This document shows, piece by piece, positions 43,262 through 51,420 of a DNA stretch of 64,000 bases. Origin of the DNA: Oceanococcus sp041619555 (GTDB taxonomy: Bacteria > Pseudomonadota > Gammaproteobacteria > Nevskiales > Oceanococcaceae); assembly GCA_041619555.1 (NCBI GenBank), contig JBFKDQ010000002.1, forward strand, positions 62,001-126,000, in the 5' to 3' direction. The position numbers and the translations under genes are program-made. The notes beneath the pieces are model-generated. The model was not told where the DNA came from, made no database searches, and saw nothing but the letters and a program-made list of their open reading frames with translations. Position 1 is the stretch's first letter; the number at the start of each line of letters is the position of its first letter.

Positions 43262-44336
43262 CGAGCTCGGCCAGCTGGGCAGCCTGGTGCTCCTGCTGCA
43301 GCGGTGTGATCAGTTGCTGCAGATCGCCCGCGAGAATTGCGTCGAGCTTGTACAAGGTGAGATTGATGCGGTGGTCAGTGACCCGGCCCTGCGGGAAATT
43401 GTAGGTGCGGATGCGTTCCGAGCGGTCGCCGGAGCCGACCAGGGCCTTGCGGGTTGCGGCCTGTTCGCTGGACTGGGCTTCGCGTTGCATGTTGAGCAGC
43501 CGGGCCTGCAGCAGGGACATGGCGCGCGCCCGGTTCTTGTGCTGCGAGCGTTCATCCTGACATTCCACCACGATGCCGGTGGGCAAATGGGTCAGGCGGA
43601 TCGCCGAATCGGTCTTGTTGACATGCTGGCCGCCGGCGCCGGATGCGCGATAGGTGTCGATGCGTAGATCCTTGCTGTCGATCTCCACCGCGTCCACCTC
43701 ATCCATTTCCGGCAGGATTGCCACAGTGCAGGCGGAAGTGTGAATACGGCCCTGGGATTCGGTTTCCGGCACCCGCTGGACCCGATGGGCGCCGGATTCG
43801 AACTTCAGCTGGGAATAGGCGCCATGGCCGATGATGCGCGAGATGATTTCGCGATATCCGCCATGCTCGCCCTCGCTGGCGGACAGGACTTCGACCTGCC
43901 AGTTCTGGCTGGCCGCGTGGCGTTCGTACATATTGAACAGATCGCCGGCAAACAAGGCCGCCTCGTCGCCGCCGGTACCGGCGCGGATTTCCAGGAAGAT
44001 GTTGCGCGTATCCAGCGGGTCGCGCGGCAAGAGGTGAACCTGCAGGGATTGCTCGCGCGCCAGTTGCGCCGTCTTCAGCTCGTCCAGTTCCAGGCTCGCC
44101 ATTTCCCGCATGTCCGGATCCTCGTCGCTGGCCATCTGCTGCAGGCTGTCCAATTCCTGCTCGCCCTTGCGGTACTTTCCGAAGGTCTCGATGATCGGTT
44201 CCAGTTGGGCGTACTCCTGCGAGTACTTGCGGAACTTGTCCTGGTTGCGGATCACCTCGGGGTCAGACAGCTCGTGGCCGAGCTCCTCGAAACGGGAGTG
44301 CAGGTCCTCGAGGCGGCGGATCAGGGATGGATTCAT
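43254..44336 (-). CDS. prfA: Peptide chain release factor 1
   Basis: 360 residues, the normal RF1 length. The catalytic G-A-G-G-Q-H-V-N-K-T-D-S-A motif is near residue 230, with the following R-L-T-H-L-P-T-G-I-V-V-E-C-Q-D-E-R-S-Q. The stop-codon recognition P-x-T motif region (P-E-T-E-S-Q-G-R) is present, supporting RF1 (UAA/UAG) rather than RF2. The start overlaps the hemA stop as ATGA and the stop overlaps prmC, the conserved hemA-prfA-prmC order. Confidence 0.97.
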   Translation of the reverse strand: MNPSLIRRLEDLHSRFEELGHELSDPEVIRNQDKFRKYSQEYAQLEPIIETFGKYRKGEQELDSLQQMASDEDPDMREMASLELDELKTAQLAREQSLQVHLLPRDPLDTRNIFLEIRAGTGGDEAALFAGDLFNMYERHAASQNWQVEVLSASEGEHGGYREIISRIIGHGAYSQLKFESGAHRVQRVPETESQGRIHTSACTVAILPEMDEVDAVEIDSKDLRIDTYRASGAGGQHVNKTDSAIRLTHLPTGIVVECQDERSQHKNRARAMSLLQARLLNMQREAQSSEQAATRKALVGSGDRSERIRTYNFPQGRVTDHRINLTLYKLDAILAGDLQQLITPLQQEHQAAQLAELGA

Positions 44337-45586
44337 TCTTCTTCGTCGAGCTGGAAAATGGCGTTCAGCATGCGCAGGCGCGCATTCCGCTCCTGTTCGC
44401 CCAGATGGCGCAGGCTGACGGTTGGGCGATGCAGGAATTGCTGGGTCATGGCATGGCTCAGGCGCTGCAGGACTTCCTCCGGGTCGGTGCCACGGCGCAG
44501 CTGGCGCCGGGCCTGCTGCAACTGCTGGTCGGCGATGCGCTGGGTCTTGCGGCGCAGCTGCCGGATCACGTCATGATTGGCGCGTTGCTGCAGCCAGTCG
44601 ACGAAATCCTGGGTTCCGGTTTCGATGATCTCGCGGGCGGAGTCCGCTGCAGCCTCGCGCGCCTTGCGATTCTGTTCCGTGACCTGCTGCAGGTCATCGA
44701 CGGTGTACAGGTACACGTCGGGGTTTTGACCAACTTCGGGGTCGATGTTGCGCGGGACGCCGAGATCGATCATCAGTACCGCCTTGCGCTTGCGCCGGTC
44801 CAGCGCGGCTTTCACCATCGCGTGCGTGATCAGTCGCTGATCGGTGGCGACGGTGGTGACGATGACATCGGCATGCGGCAATTGCTGCGGCAGGCCATCC
44901 AGGGCGCAACTGGCGCCGCCGAATCGTTCGGCCAGCAGGCGCGCCCGCTGCGGTGTGCGGTTGGCGATCGTCATGCGTGGCTGGCCCATCTTGTAAAGAT
45001 GTTCCGAAATCAGCCGGGCCGTATCTCCGGCGCCGATGATGAGCACATCGCGGTTTTTCAGATCGGCGAATATTTCGCCGGTCAGACTGGCGGCCGCGGC
45101 GGCAACGGAAACCGACCTGGCGCCAATGCTGGTGCGCGTGCGTACATCCTTGGCGACATGGAAAGCATGTTCGAACAGGCGGGTGAGGATGGGGCCGACG
45201 CTGCGCTGGTCGCGGGCGATGGCAAAGGCCTCTTTCATTTGCCCCAGGATCTGGGGTTCGCCGAGGATCATCGAGTCCAGACCGGAGGCGACGCGCAGCG
45301 CATGGCGGATGGCGCGGCTGTCGTCATAGCTGAACAGATGCGGGTCCAGTTCCTGGCTGGCGATCTTGCCGTGGCGCGACAGCCAGTCGCTGAGGCTGGC
45401 CTGGGCGCCACCGACGGTGAAAATCTCCGTGCGATTGCAGGTGGAGAGTACGGCCGCTTCACGGACGCCAGGCACGGCGCGGATTTCGCTCAGGGCCCGG
45501 GGTAGCGCATCGCTGGCGATGGCCACGCGTTCGCGCAAATTCAGCGGGGCGGAGCGGTAATTCAAACCCAGGGCGAACAAGGACAT
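44333..45586 (-). CDS. hemA: Glutamyl-tRNA reductase
   Basis: 417 residues from ATG 45586; the adjacent GTG at 45589 is also possible, and GGAG lies just upstream. The catalytic region is L-S-T-C-N-R-T-E-I-F with the active Cys near residue 50, preceded by G-L-N-Y-R-S-A-P. The NADPH-binding domain has I-I-G-A-G-D-T-A-R-L, and the C-terminal dimerisation domain follows. It reduces glutamyl-tRNA to glutamate-1-semialdehyde, the first step of the C5 haem pathway, so it competes with protein synthesis for Glu-tRNA. It leads the leftward operon with prfA, prmC and three further genes. Confidence 0.96.
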   Translation of the reverse strand: MSLFALGLNYRSAPLNLRERVAIASDALPRALSEIRAVPGVREAAVLSTCNRTEIFTVGGAQASLSDWLSRHGKIASQELDPHLFSYDDSRAIRHALRVASGLDSMILGEPQILGQMKEAFAIARDQRSVGPILTRLFEHAFHVAKDVRTRTSIGARSVSVAAAAASLTGEIFADLKNRDVLIIGAGDTARLISEHLYKMGQPRMTIANRTPQRARLLAERFGGASCALDGLPQQLPHADVIVTTVATDQRLITHAMVKAALDRRKRKAVLMIDLGVPRNIDPEVGQNPDVYLYTVDDLQQVTEQNRKAREAAADSAREIIETGTQDFVDWLQQRANHDVIRQLRRKTQRIADQQLQQARRQLRRGTDPEEVLQRLSHAMTQQFLHRPTVSLRHLGEQERNARLRMLNAIFQLDEEE

Positions 45587-45717
45587 CACGCTCCGCGGAA
45601 ATGAGGTGGTTTGCAGGCAGGCAGACCGCTGGTGGCGGCATTCATGGGCGCGGTCTCGTCGGGACCAGCCGCCTGTGCGATATGTGGATAATACGCGTCA
45701 CGGTGTAATTTTCGGCT

Positions 45718-45751
45718 AAGGTCGCTCTGGGAACAAGCAGGGCGACCTTTT
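45718..45751 (+). terminator. Stem-loop with T-run in the hemA / TPR-gene spacer (terminator or attenuator)
   Basis: AAGGTCGC (45718-45725) and GCGACCTT (45742-45749) form a perfect eight-base stem followed by TTTT (45748-45751), the form of an intrinsic terminator. It lies between two divergent genes, where no upstream rightward transcript needs to end. That makes an attenuator of the TPR-gene leader, or the end of a small RNA, worth considering. A TACTAT -10-like hexamer follows at 45757-45762. Confidence 0.45.
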
Positions 45752-45776
45752 GTCCATACTATGGTCCGCCCGCAAG

Positions 45777-45807
45777 CTGCCCGCCAGCCGGCGGTGTCGG
45801 CGGGCAG
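45777..45807 (+). other. Second strong stem-loop in the TPR-gene leader
   Basis: CTGCCCGCC (45777-45785) and GGCGGGCAG (45799-45807) form a perfect nine-base stem with a 13-base loop, ending 24 bases before the ATG of the TPR gene. It would sit in the 5' leader of that message if transcription begins near 45768. No T-run follows. Confidence 0.4.
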
Positions 45808-45831
45808 AACGGATTTCGGCTTGAGATTGGG

Positions 45832-47553
45832 ATGCAATTAACACGATCGCGCAGTTTCGTCTTCTTGGGGCTCGCCTTGCTGCAGTGCGGCTGCGCCAGT
45901 CTTGGTGGTCAGGCGTCGACAGAACCGCGCCGCCAGCCTTTCTGGCAGGCCACCGAACTCAGTCCGGCCGCCGAGTTGAATGCCGCGATCCTGGCGGGGG
46001 AACTGGCGCAGCGCAGGCAGTTGAACGATGTAGCCGCGCGCCAGTACGCCACCGCTGCGCGCCTCAGTGAAGACCCCAAGGTCGCCGCGCGCGCGACCCA
46101 GTTGGCCTTGCAGGCGGAAGATACGGATCTGGCGATGGCGGCGGCGCGGCGCTGGATCGAACTCGCGCCGGAGCAGGATGGCGCCTATGAAGTTGCCGCC
46201 AGGCTGGCCTTGCGGCAGGCTGACTTCGATCAGGCGGTGGCGCTGCTCCAGGTGCTGGTGGGGCGTGCAGGCGAGCCCCCGGATCGCGCCCTGCTGACGG
46301 TGACCGATGTGCTTTCCGTCGAGTCGCTAGGTCTGGAGCAGGCGTTGGCGCTGTACCAGCAAACCACCGCAATGCTGCCAGCTTCCGCCGGCCTCGCCTA
46401 CGGCCGAGGTCTGCTGGCCTATCGGATGGGAGGGAATGACACCGCAAGCGCCGCGCTGATCCAGGCCCTGGATCAACGGCCGAACTGGCGCCAGGCGCAG
46501 ATGCTCCTGCTCAGGCTGCACTTGCAGGCAGGCGAGACCGAGGCGGCCGTGAAAGTGATCCGGGATCTGCATGTCGAATCGCCGCGTGATCTTAACCTGC
46601 GCCTGGCCCTTGGTGCCCTGCTGCTGGAACACGAGCAGCTGGAACTTGCCCGCAACGAGTTTGCCACGGCGCTGAAGATTGATGCGGACAATGCTTCGGC
46701 CCGTTTCGCCTTGGGCCTGATCGCGCTGGATTCGGGACATCTGGTGGGGGCGAGAACGCATTTCGCCCGGCTGCTTGAGCTTGGTGAGCGCAGTTCCGAC
46801 GCCGCCTATTATCTTGGCCGCATCGCGGAAAATCAGGGCCAGCCGGACGAGGCCCTGGACTTTTATCGTCGGGTCGATGATGGCGGGCGGGTGCTTGATG
46901 CGGCGATCCGGCAGGCGGTCATCATCAGCCAGAAAGGCGAGCTGGCCGCCGCCCGGCAGTATTTGCTGGGCCTGCGCGGACGTCACCCACAGCATGCCCT
47001 GCGCCTGCTGCAGGTTGAAGGCGAGCTGCTGTATCAGGCTGGCGCCTATGACGCTGCGGAGGAGGTCTACAGTCGTGCGCTCGAGGACTATGCGGGCGAT
47101 GCTGATCTGCTCTACGGGCGCGCCGTGGTCTACGAGCGCAATCAGAAATTCGTTCTCGCCGAGCAGGATCTGCGGCGCATCATCAAGGCGGATCCCGACG
47201 ATGCGCGGGCTTTGAATGCGCTGGGCTACATGCTCAGCAACCACACGCAGCGTCTGGATGAGGCCGGGGAGTTGCTGCGCAAGGCGCTGGAGCTGGCGCC
47301 GGACGATCCGGCGGTGATCGACAGCATGGGCTGGCTGCATTTCCGTCGGGGAGAGCACGATCAGGCGCGTGTCCTGCTCGAGCGGGCCTATGCGATGATG
47401 CCGGATCCGGAAATCGCGGCCCATCTGGGTGAGGTGCTGTGGCTGCAGGGCGAGCTGGGGCGGGCTCGCAAGATCTGGCGCGCTGCCCTGCAGGATGCGC
47501 CGGAGCACAAGGTATTGCGGGAGACCATCCGGCGCCTGGATGTCGCCATTTGA
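45832..47553 (+). CDS. Tetratricopeptide-repeat envelope protein
   Basis: 573 residues. The hydrophobic N-terminus ends in L-L-Q-C-G-C-A-S, an atypical but possible lipobox, so it is exported and perhaps lipidated. The rest is a long array of helix pairs with TPR-like spacing, for example A-R-F-A-L-G-L-I-A-L-D-S-G-H near residue 300 and A-L-N-A-L-G-Y-M-L followed by D-P-A-V-I-D-S-M-G-W-L-H-F-R-R-G near 480-510. TPR proteins scaffold protein complexes; members in this position before lolB are common in gammaproteobacteria. The stop overlaps the lolB start (TTGA), so export of the two products is linked. Confidence 0.85.
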   Translation: MQLTRSRSFVFLGLALLQCGCASLGGQASTEPRRQPFWQATELSPAAELNAAILAGELAQRRQLNDVAARQYATAARLSEDPKVAARATQLALQAEDTDLAMAAARRWIELAPEQDGAYEVAARLALRQADFDQAVALLQVLVGRAGEPPDRALLTVTDVLSVESLGLEQALALYQQTTAMLPASAGLAYGRGLLAYRMGGNDTASAALIQALDQRPNWRQAQMLLLRLHLQAGETEAAVKVIRDLHVESPRDLNLRLALGALLLEHEQLELARNEFATALKIDADNASARFALGLIALDSGHLVGARTHFARLLELGERSSDAAYYLGRIAENQGQPDEALDFYRRVDDGGRVLDAAIRQAVIISQKGELAAARQYLLGLRGRHPQHALRLLQVEGELLYQAGAYDAAEEVYSRALEDYAGDADLLYGRAVVYERNQKFVLAEQDLRRIIKADPDDARALNALGYMLSNHTQRLDEAGELLRKALELAPDDPAVIDSMGWLHFRRGEHDQARVLLERAYAMMPDPEIAAHLGEVLWLQGELGRARKIWRAALQDAPEHKVLRETIRRLDVAI

Positions 47554-48125
47554 GCTTGCGTGCGACTGGCGTCGCCATCCTGGTCCTGCTGCTGGGCGGC
47601 TGCAGCATGCTGCCGCCACAGCCAACCGAGGCGGCGCTTGCCCAGCGCATGGAAGCGCGGCGTCTGGCCCTGACGAGCTGGCGTTTCAAGGCCCGGCTGC
47701 AAACCGCGTCACAGCGTGGCAGCGTTCGCTGGCAGCAGGAGGGCGAGGCTTTCGATGTGCTGATCAGGGGGCCTTTCGGTTTCGGCGGTCTGCGCCTGCG
47801 AGGCACGCCGGAGCGGGTGGAAATCGACGATGGCAAACAGCGCCTGGTCAGCGATGCGCCCGAGCGCGACCTCTATCAGCGCAGCGGTTTCCGTGTGCCG
47901 CTTGGCGCCCTGTCGTACTGGGCCCGCGGTTTGCCCGCGCCTGGACTGGCGCGGCCACTGGTGCGGCGCGATGCCGCCGGTTACATCCGGCTGATCGAAC
48001 AGGCCGGCTGGCGCATCGAACTGGATGACTATCAGGAAGCCCAGGGTCTTTGGTTTCCGTTCACCCTCAGGCTGGGCGTGGAAATGCAATGGCTGGACAT
48101 CGAGATCAGTCAGTGGAGCCTGTGA
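47550..48125 (+). CDS. lolB: Outer-membrane lipoprotein receptor LolB
   Basis: 191 residues from TTG 47550, which overlaps the TPR-gene stop; the frame is open upstream but only this region gives a signal peptide. The lipobox is L-L-G-G-C. The mature part fits the LolB fold: S-W-R-F-K-A-R-L near residue 45, Q-Q-E-G-E-A-F-D-V-L-I-R-G-P-F-G and R-G-L-P-A-P. LolB accepts lipoproteins from LolA and inserts them in the outer membrane. It is followed by ispE with a GTGA overlap, the common gammaproteobacterial order hemA (divergent)-lolB-ispE-prs. Confidence 0.9.
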   Translation: MSLRATGVAILVLLLGGCSMLPPQPTEAALAQRMEARRLALTSWRFKARLQTASQRGSVRWQQEGEAFDVLIRGPFGFGGLRLRGTPERVEIDDGKQRLVSDAPERDLYQRSGFRVPLGALSYWARGLPAPGLARPLVRRDAAGYIRLIEQAGWRIELDDYQEAQGLWFPFTLRLGVEMQWLDIEISQWSL

Positions 48126-49009
48126 GCGCAATGGAAGATGCGGGACTGGGTTTCGGGGCCAGGCTGCCGGCGCCGGCCAAGCTGAACCTTTTTCTTCATG
48201 TTCTGGGTCGGCGGGCGGATGGCCGGCACGAGTTGCAGACCCTGTTCCAGTTGCTGGATTTCGGCGACGAGCTGGACATCCGGCCGCGTCAGGACGGTCA
48301 GATTCGGCTGTTGCGGCCGCTGCCGGGGGTGGCGCCGCGTGAGGACCTGTGCTGGCGCGCCGCGACCCTGCTCCGGCAGCGCAGCGGGACGCGCCTCGGC
48401 GCCGATATTTCCTGTATCAAGCGGATTCCGATGGGCGGCGGTTTGGGAGGCGGCAGCAGCGATGCGGCCACCTGCCTGCTGGCGCTGAACCGGCTCTGGA
48501 GGCTTGATCTGAGCACCGCCCAACTGGCGCAGTGGGGTCTGGAACTGGGGGCCGATGTGCCGGTCTTCGTCCATGGGTACAGCGCGTTTGCCGAAGGGGT
48601 GGGCGAAAGGCTTCAGCCGATCGACCTGCCCGAGGACTGGTTTTGCGTGGTCACGCCCGATTGTCACGTCGCGACAGGGGAAGTATTTGCTGCGCCGGAA
48701 TTGACAAGAAATAGCGCGCCCCTGACAATTTCCGACTTGCTCGCGAGCCGGGTGGACCTGCGCAATGATTGCTGGCCGGTTGTCGCCCATCGATTTGCCG
48801 CCGTGAAAGAAGCTTTTCAGCGACTGGCCGGGTTCGGGCAGCCGCAGATGAGCGGCACCGGGGCGAGCGTTTTTCTCCGCTGCGACTCGCGCTCTCAGGC
48901 GCTGGGGGTCGCCGCGGCGATGCCGGCAGGCTGGCGGACTTTCGTCGCGCGAGGACTGAACAAATCGCCGTTGCTTGATGCGGTGGCAAGACTGAATTTT
49001 GGGGTGTAG
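48122..49009 (+). CDS. ispE: 4-diphosphocytidyl-2-C-methyl-D-erythritol kinase
   Basis: 295 residues from GTG 48122, overlapping the lolB stop; ATG 48131 is an alternative three codons later. GHMP kinase motifs are clear: P-A-P-A-K-L-N-L-F-L-H-V-L-G-R-R at the start, the P-M-G-G-G-L-G-G-G-S-S-D-A-A phosphate loop near residue 100, and M-S-G-T-G-A-S-V-F near the end. It phosphorylates CDP-ME in the MEP isoprenoid pathway. Unusually, its last codons and stop (49007-49009) lie inside the tRNA-Gln gene that starts at 49000, so the 3' end of the reading frame is constrained by the tRNA. Confidence 0.95.
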   Translation: MSAMEDAGLGFGARLPAPAKLNLFLHVLGRRADGRHELQTLFQLLDFGDELDIRPRQDGQIRLLRPLPGVAPREDLCWRAATLLRQRSGTRLGADISCIKRIPMGGGLGGGSSDAATCLLALNRLWRLDLSTAQLAQWGLELGADVPVFVHGYSAFAEGVGERLQPIDLPEDWFCVVTPDCHVATGEVFAAPELTRNSAPLTISDLLASRVDLRNDCWPVVAHRFAAVKEAFQRLAGFGQPQMSGTGASVFLRCDSRSQALGVAAAMPAGWRTFVARGLNKSPLLDAVARLNFGV

Positions 49010-49074
49010 CCAAGTGGTAAGGCAGCGGGTTTTGATCCCGTGTACCGTAGGTTCGAATCCTACCACCCCAGCCA
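49000..49074 (+). tRNA. tRNA-Gln (anticodon TTG)
   Basis: 75 bases with CCA encoded. The acceptor TGGGGTG (49000-49006) pairs fully with CACCCCA (49064-49070), then the discriminator G and CCA at 49072-49074. The anticodon loop is TTTTGAT, giving TTG. The T arm GTAGG-TTCGAAT-CCTAC is complete. The first ten bases overlap the end of ispE. It is probably transcribed from the lolB-ispE operon and released by RNase P and 3' processing. A 12-base palindrome, CTATTGCAATAG (49080-49091), follows before prs. Confidence 0.97.
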
Positions 49075-49108
49075 TTTCCCTATTGCAATAGCCAAGTGCT
49101 GAACCGGA

Positions 49109-50071
49109 ATGCCTGATCTCACCGAAACTTCCCTGATGTTGTTCGCGGGCAATGCCTGCCCGGGCCTGGCCCAGTCGATCGCCAGTCATCTGCGTCTCTC
49201 CCTGGGCAAGGCGACCGTCGGTCGCTTCAGCGATGGCGAGGTGATGATCGAGATCGAGGAAAATGTTCGAGGTCGTGATGTCTTCGTGATCCAGTCGACC
49301 TGTTCGCCCACCAACGACATGCTGATGGAACTGCTGGCCATGCTCGATGCCTTGCGGCGTGCCTCGGCGGCCCGAATCACCGCGGTGATTCCCTATTTCG
49401 GTTATGCCCGGCAGGACCGGCGGACCCGGTCTTCGCGCGTGCCGATCACCGCCAAACTGGTTGCCGACATGGTCTGCGCCGCCGGCGCCAACCGCGTGCT
49501 CACGGTGGATCTGCATGCCGAGCAGATTCAGGGTTTCTTCTCGGTGCCGGTGGACAATGTCTACGCATCGCCCGTGCTGTTGCATGATCTGTGGCGGCAG
49601 AAGCATGAGAATCTCATCGTCGTCTCGCCCGATGTCGGTGGTGTGGTGCGGGCGCGGGCGCTGGCCAAGCGACTGGATGATGCGGATCTGGCGATTATCG
49701 ACAAACGTCGTCCGAAAGCGAATGTCGCCCAGGTGATGAATATCATCGGTGATGTTGAGGGCAAGAGCTGCGTGATGATCGACGATCTGGTCGATACCGC
49801 CGGCACGCTGTGCCAGGCCGCGGCCGCGCTCAAGGCGCATGGCGCCATGAAGGTCATGGCCTATGTCACGCATGCGGTGCTGTCCGGTCCGGCGATCCGC
49901 AATATCGAGGGCTCGGTCCTGGATGAACTGGTGGTGACCGACACGATTCCGCTGAACGAAGCGGCCAGCCGTTGCGACAAGATCCGCTCGCTGAAGACCG
50001 CGGCCCTGCTGGGCGAAACCATCCGGCGGGTCAACAACGAAGAATCGGTCAGTTCCCTGTACATCGACTGA
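49109..50071 (+). CDS. prs: Ribose-phosphate pyrophosphokinase
   Basis: 320 residues. The N-terminal F-A-G-N-A-C-P-G-L-A, the flexible-loop Y-F-G-Y-A-R-Q-D-R-R-T-R-S-S-R-V-P-I-T-A-K segment, the metal-binding L-T-V-D-L-H-A-E-Q-I-Q-G-F-F and the PRPP loop V-M-I-D-D-L-V-D-T-A-G-T-L are all intact. It makes PRPP from ribose-5-phosphate and ATP, feeding purine, pyrimidine, His and Trp synthesis. It follows tRNA-Gln after 34 bases, the conserved ispE-tRNA-prs-rplY-pth order. Confidence 0.97.
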   Translation: MPDLTETSLMLFAGNACPGLAQSIASHLRLSLGKATVGRFSDGEVMIEIEENVRGRDVFVIQSTCSPTNDMLMELLAMLDALRRASAARITAVIPYFGYARQDRRTRSSRVPITAKLVADMVCAAGANRVLTVDLHAEQIQGFFSVPVDNVYASPVLLHDLWRQKHENLIVVSPDVGGVVRARALAKRLDDADLAIIDKRRPKANVAQVMNIIGDVEGKSCVMIDDLVDTAGTLCQAAAALKAHGAMKVMAYVTHAVLSGPAIRNIEGSVLDELVVTDTIPLNEAASRCDKIRSLKTAALLGETIRRVNNEESVSSLYID

Positions 50072-50087
50072 AGCGCCTGTCGGGGCC

Positions 50088-50116
50088 TTGCGTATCCGCT
50101 CCTGCATTCTTAAAAT
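50088..50116 (+). promoter_or_regulatory. Candidate promoter for rplY
   Basis: TTGCGT (50088-50093) and TAAAAT (50111-50116) are separated by 17 bases, and each matches the sigma-70 consensus at four or five positions. Transcription would begin near 50123, giving an rplY leader of about 80 bases that includes the stem-loop at 50150-50179. Confidence 0.5.
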
Positions 50117-50149
50117 GGTCGATTGCCGTCGCGCTGACGGTGTCTTTAT

Positions 50150-50179
50150 CCCGCCATTCTTGGTCGCGAGACTGGCGGG
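50150..50179 (+). promoter_or_regulatory. Stem-loop in the rplY leader
   Basis: CCCGCCA (50150-50156) and TGGCGGG (50173-50179) pair perfectly, with a possible inner TCT/AGA extension, and are followed by TTTGTTGTCT. It ends 26 bases before the rplY ATG. It could be a weak terminator after prs, an attenuator, or part of an autoregulatory leader; L25 is reported to control its own mRNA in Escherichia coli and relatives. Confidence 0.4.
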
Positions 50180-50205
50180 TTTGTTGTCTCTACGGAGCTG
50201 AAAAA

Positions 50206-50826
50206 ATGGAAGATTTTGTAGTCAACGCGGAACCCCGCACCGCGCAAGGGAAAGGTGCGAGCCGCCGCCTGCGTCGTGATGGCATGGTGCCCGCGATTCT
50301 TTACGGTGGTGATCAGAGCCCGGCCAATCTGCAGATCGGCGAGCATGAGCTGTTCCATCACCTGGAAAACGAAGCCTTTTTCTCCCATGTGCTGGTGATC
50401 AAGACAGCGCAGGGCGAAGAGCGGGCGGTGCTGAAAGATGTTCAGCGTCATCCCGCCAAGGCCAAGATCCTGCATGTGGATTTCCAGCGCGTCGTTGCCG
50501 GTCAGGAACTGCGCATGCATGTGCCGCTGCACTTCATCAACGAAGGCGCTTCACCGGCCGGCAAGAAAGGCGGGATCGTCGAGCATCTGGCCAATGAGGT
50601 GGAGATCATCGTCCTGCCGAAAAACCTGCCCGAGTTCATCGAGGTGGATTGCGCGGAGTTGGAGATCGGCGCGACCATCCACCTGTCGGATATCGTTCTG
50701 CCCGAGGGCGTGAAATTGGCGGCGCTTGCCCATGGTGATGACGCTGGTGTCGCGGTCGCGCATCTGCCTCGTGCCGCGGTGGAAGCTGATTCCGAAGAGG
50801 CTGAAGAAGGCTCTGACGAGGACTGA
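50206..50826 (+). CDS. rplY: 50S ribosomal protein L25/general stress protein Ctc
   Basis: 206 residues from ATG 50206, with GGAG eight bases upstream; the frame continues upstream into prs but without L25 similarity. It is the long TL5/CTC form: an N-terminal 5S rRNA-binding domain with K-G-A-S-R-R-L-R-R-D-G-M-V-P-A-I-L-Y-G-G, then H-V-D-F-Q-R-V and a C-terminal beta domain with E-I-G-A-T-I-H-L-S-D-I. The tail is very acidic (E-A-E-E-G-S-D-E-D). Stop and pth start are six bases apart. Confidence 0.96.
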   Translation: MEDFVVNAEPRTAQGKGASRRLRRDGMVPAILYGGDQSPANLQIGEHELFHHLENEAFFSHVLVIKTAQGEERAVLKDVQRHPAKAKILHVDFQRVVAGQELRMHVPLHFINEGASPAGKKGGIVEHLANEVEIIVLPKNLPEFIEVDCAELEIGATIHLSDIVLPEGVKLAALAHGDDAGVAVAHLPRAAVEADSEEAEEGSDED

Positions 50827-50831
50827 TTGGC

Positions 50832-51419
50832 GTGGCTGAGGAGATGCTCAAGGCCATCGTCGGTCTGGGCAACCCAGGCGAGAAGTACTCCAAAACCCGG
50901 CACAACGCCGGGTTTTGGCTTATTGAGCGACTGTGTGAGCGCAGCCGTGCTGAAATGCGTTCGGTCAGTCGTCTGCAGGGCAGCTACGCCCAGATCGAGA
51001 TCGCGGGTGAGCGCTTGCACTTGCTGATGCCGACGACCTTCATGAATCTGAGCGGGCGCTCGGTGCGCGCGCTGCTGGATTTCTACAAGTTGAGCCCCGA
51101 GCAGATTCTCATCGTCCATGACGAACTTGATCTGCCGGCCGGTGTCCTGCGTCTCAAGCGCGGTGGCGGAGCCGGTGGTCACAACGGTCTGAAAGACATC
51201 ATTCGCTGCATCGGCCCGAATTTTGCCCGCCTGCGTCTGGGGGTTGGGCACCCGGGCGATCGCGAGCAGGTGCTGTCCCACGTGCTGTCGGCGCCGGGGC
51301 GGGCGGAGATGGGCAGGATGGAGATGGCTGTCGACGAAGGCTGTTGCGCCATCGAGAACTGCCTGGCTCGCGGCTGGGATGTCGCGGTCAATCAATTGCA
51401 TTGCAAGAAGGGAAATTAA
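50832..51419 (+). CDS. pth: Peptidyl-tRNA hydrolase
   Basis: 195 residues from GTG 50832, with GAGGA about nine bases upstream; ATG 50844 is a less likely start. Motifs: V-G-L-G-N-P-G-E-K-Y-S-K-T-R-H-N-A-G-F containing the catalytic His, T-F-M-N-L-S-G, H-D-E-L-D-L-P and G-G-G-A-G-G-H-N-G-L-K-D. It releases peptides from tRNAs that dropped off the ribosome. It lies between rplY and ychF, as in most gammaproteobacteria. Confidence 0.96.
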   Translation: MAEEMLKAIVGLGNPGEKYSKTRHNAGFWLIERLCERSRAEMRSVSRLQGSYAQIEIAGERLHLLMPTTFMNLSGRSVRALLDFYKLSPEQILIVHDELDLPAGVLRLKRGGGAGGHNGLKDIIRCIGPNFARLRLGVGHPGDREQVLSHVLSAPGRAEMGRMEMAVDEGCCAIENCLARGWDVAVNQLHCKKGN

Positions 51420-51420
51420 C

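Noticed and set aside
48110..50107. Open frame of about 665 codons on the minus strand across ispE, tRNA-Gln and prs
   Set aside because: It crosses a tRNA gene and two conserved genes on the opposite strand, and its translation is low in complexity.
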